Assembly: GCA_937974415.1 (NCBI GenBank)
Contig: CALJXB010000131.1
Coordinates: forward strand, 1-6,107
Reading direction: 5' to 3'
Origin: an uncultured Kiloniellales bacterium
GTDB lineage: Bacteria > Pseudomonadota > Alphaproteobacteria > Kiloniellales > JAKSDN01
Length of the DNA: 6,107 nt
The position numbers were made by a program, and so were the translations under genes. Below, piece by piece: positions 5,088-6,107 of the stretch (the first letter of the stretch is position 1; every line of letters starts with the position of its first letter). A model generated the notes under the pieces. It had not been told where the DNA came from. It saw only the letters and a list, made by a program, of their open reading frames with translations, and made no database searches.

Positions 5088-6107
5088 TGGCCGAGGTGAC
5101 GGTAAGCGGCGTCTCGAAAAGCTTCGGCGCGGACAAGGCCGTCGACGACGTGACCATCCAGTTCGCCGACGGCGGCTTCTACGCGCTCTTAGGGCCCTCG
5201 GGCAGCGGCAAGACCACGCTGCTCCGGATGGTCGCCGGCTTCGAGTTTCCCGATGCCGGGCGCATCGCAATCGCCGGGGAGCCGGTCGAGAACCTGCCCG
5301 TCGAGCGGCGCGAGATCGGCATGGTGTTCCAGAACTACGCGCTCTTCCCCAACATGAGCGTGTTCGACAACGTGGCCTTCGGTCTCGACGTGCGCGGGGT
5401 GAGCCGCTCCGAGACCAGGACCCGGGTTGGCGAGGCCCTGGAGCTGGTCCAGCTCACCGGCCTCGACCGGCGCCGCCCGCATCAGCTCTCTGGTGGCCAG
5501 CGCCAGCGGGTGGCGCTCGCCAGGGCCTTGGTCACTCGGCCGCGGGTGCTGCTGCTCGACGAGCCCCTGAGCGCGCTGGACAAGTCGCTCAGGGTCGAGA
5601 TGCAGGTAGAGCTGAAGCGCATCCAGCGCGACGTCGCCATCACCACCCTCTTCGTCACCCACGATCAGGAGGAGGCGCTGACCCTGAGCGACCGGGTCGG
5701 CATCCTGAACGAGGGCCGGCTGGTCCAGGAAGGCCCGCCCCACGAGATCTACGAGCGCCCCGAGACCGCCTTCACCGCGCGTTTCCTGGGCGACGCCAAC
5801 GTGTTTACCGGGACTGCGCGGGGCGACAGGATCGAGCTCGCCGATGGGACCCGCCTGGCGAGCGCTGAGCCGCCCGGGGCCGACGGGACCGCGGTCACCT
5901 GCGCCGTGCGGCCCGAGAAGATGCTGTTGGAGGCGGTGGACGCGGCCAGCTCTGGGTTGGAGGACGCCAACGCCATTACGGCCCGAGTGCTGCGCCACAT
6001 CTTCGCCGGCAGCAGCCTTACCTATCTGGTGGATTGGGGCGGCGAACGCCTAAAGGTCTTCGTGCAGAACCGCACCGGCGAGGTGGTGCCGGAGGGCGCC
6101 GAGGTGC
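5087..6107 (+). CDS. potA: ABC importer ATPase, PotA type, C-terminus cut off by window edge
   Basis: Cytoplasmic ATPase that powers the importer by binding the EAA loops of both permeases. The 340 residues visible include Walker A GPSGSGKTT (36-44), the Q-loop Gln82 in VFQNYALFP, signature LSGGQRQR (134-141), Walker B LLLDEP with catalytic Glu159, the D-loop SALD (162-165) and the switch His192 in VTHDQEEA. From about residue 240 a TOBE-type beta domain begins, as in PotA/MalK-type ATPases, and is still running at the edge. PotA of E. coli is 378 residues, so perhaps 20-40 are missing. GGGGGAG at 5073-5079 lies 7 nt before the start, which overlaps the preceding stop by one base. All catalytic motifs are intact. 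The family assignment rests partly on operon partners, since the ATPase domain alone would not separate Pot from related importers. Confidence 0.93.
   Translation, partial: MAEVTVSGVSKSFGADKAVDDVTIQFADGGFYALLGPSGSGKTTLLRMVAGFEFPDAGRIAIAGEPVENLPVERREIGMVFQNYALFPNMSVFDNVAFGLDVRGVSRSETRTRVGEALELVQLTGLDRRRPHQLSGGQRQRVALARALVTRPRVLLLDEPLSALDKSLRVEMQVELKRIQRDVAITTLFVTHDQEEALTLSDRVGILNEGRLVQEGPPHEIYERPETAFTARFLGDANVFTGTARGDRIELADGTRLASAEPPGADGTAVTCAVRPEKMLLEAVDAASSGLEDANAITARVLRHIFAGSSLTYLVDWGGERLKVFVQNRTGEVVPEGAEV

Noticed and set aside
5189..5998. Minus-strand open frame of 269 codons opposite the ATPase gene.
   Set aside because: It is the complement of a well-defined ABC ATPase; composition and lack of motifs mark it as an antisense shadow.

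Overview
The window is GC-rich, densely packed DNA. Its gene content and codon habit suggest a proteobacterium, most likely an alphaproteobacterium; this is an inference from composition and gene types, because no phylogenetic marker is present. It holds two divergent operons facing away from a roughly 205-bp shared control region.

Left, minus strand: a nucleoside hydrolase of the inosine-uridine-preferring family (905-1843, GTG start), followed 17 nt later by a ribokinase (from 887, running off the left edge). Together they would cleave a ribonucleoside to base plus ribose and phosphorylate the ribose to ribose-5-phosphate.

Right, plus strand: a complete PotD-type periplasmic binding protein (2049-3122), two inner-membrane permeases (3421-4299 and 4296-5087) and the ATPase (from 5087, running off the right edge). 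This is an ABC importer of the spermidine/putrescine family in the order D-B-C-A. The last three genes are translationally coupled through ATGA and TGATG overlaps. The binding protein keeps most of the known polyamine-contacting residues but lacks one tyrosine, so its ligand should not be assumed to be spermidine or putrescine.

The most unusual part is the 298-bp spacer between the binding-protein gene and the first permease gene. Almost all of it is one palindromic element (about 3129-3402) with long imperfect terminal inverted repeats, CTAG at both ends and two internal hairpins. Removing it with one CTAG copy would leave a 28-nt spacer, typical of a tight operon, so it looks like a small non-autonomous (MITE-like) insertion. 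The two hairpins are diverged relatives, yet each is perfectly self-complementary in its core. That points either to selection on the folded form or to fold-back copying.

The divergent region (1844-2048) carries two tandem sigma70-like promoters for the transporter, a weaker candidate for the nucleoside operon, and small palindromes that could be operators. The pairing of a Pot-type importer with nucleoside catabolism suggests, without proving, that the imported compound is a nucleoside-like or ribosylated amine.
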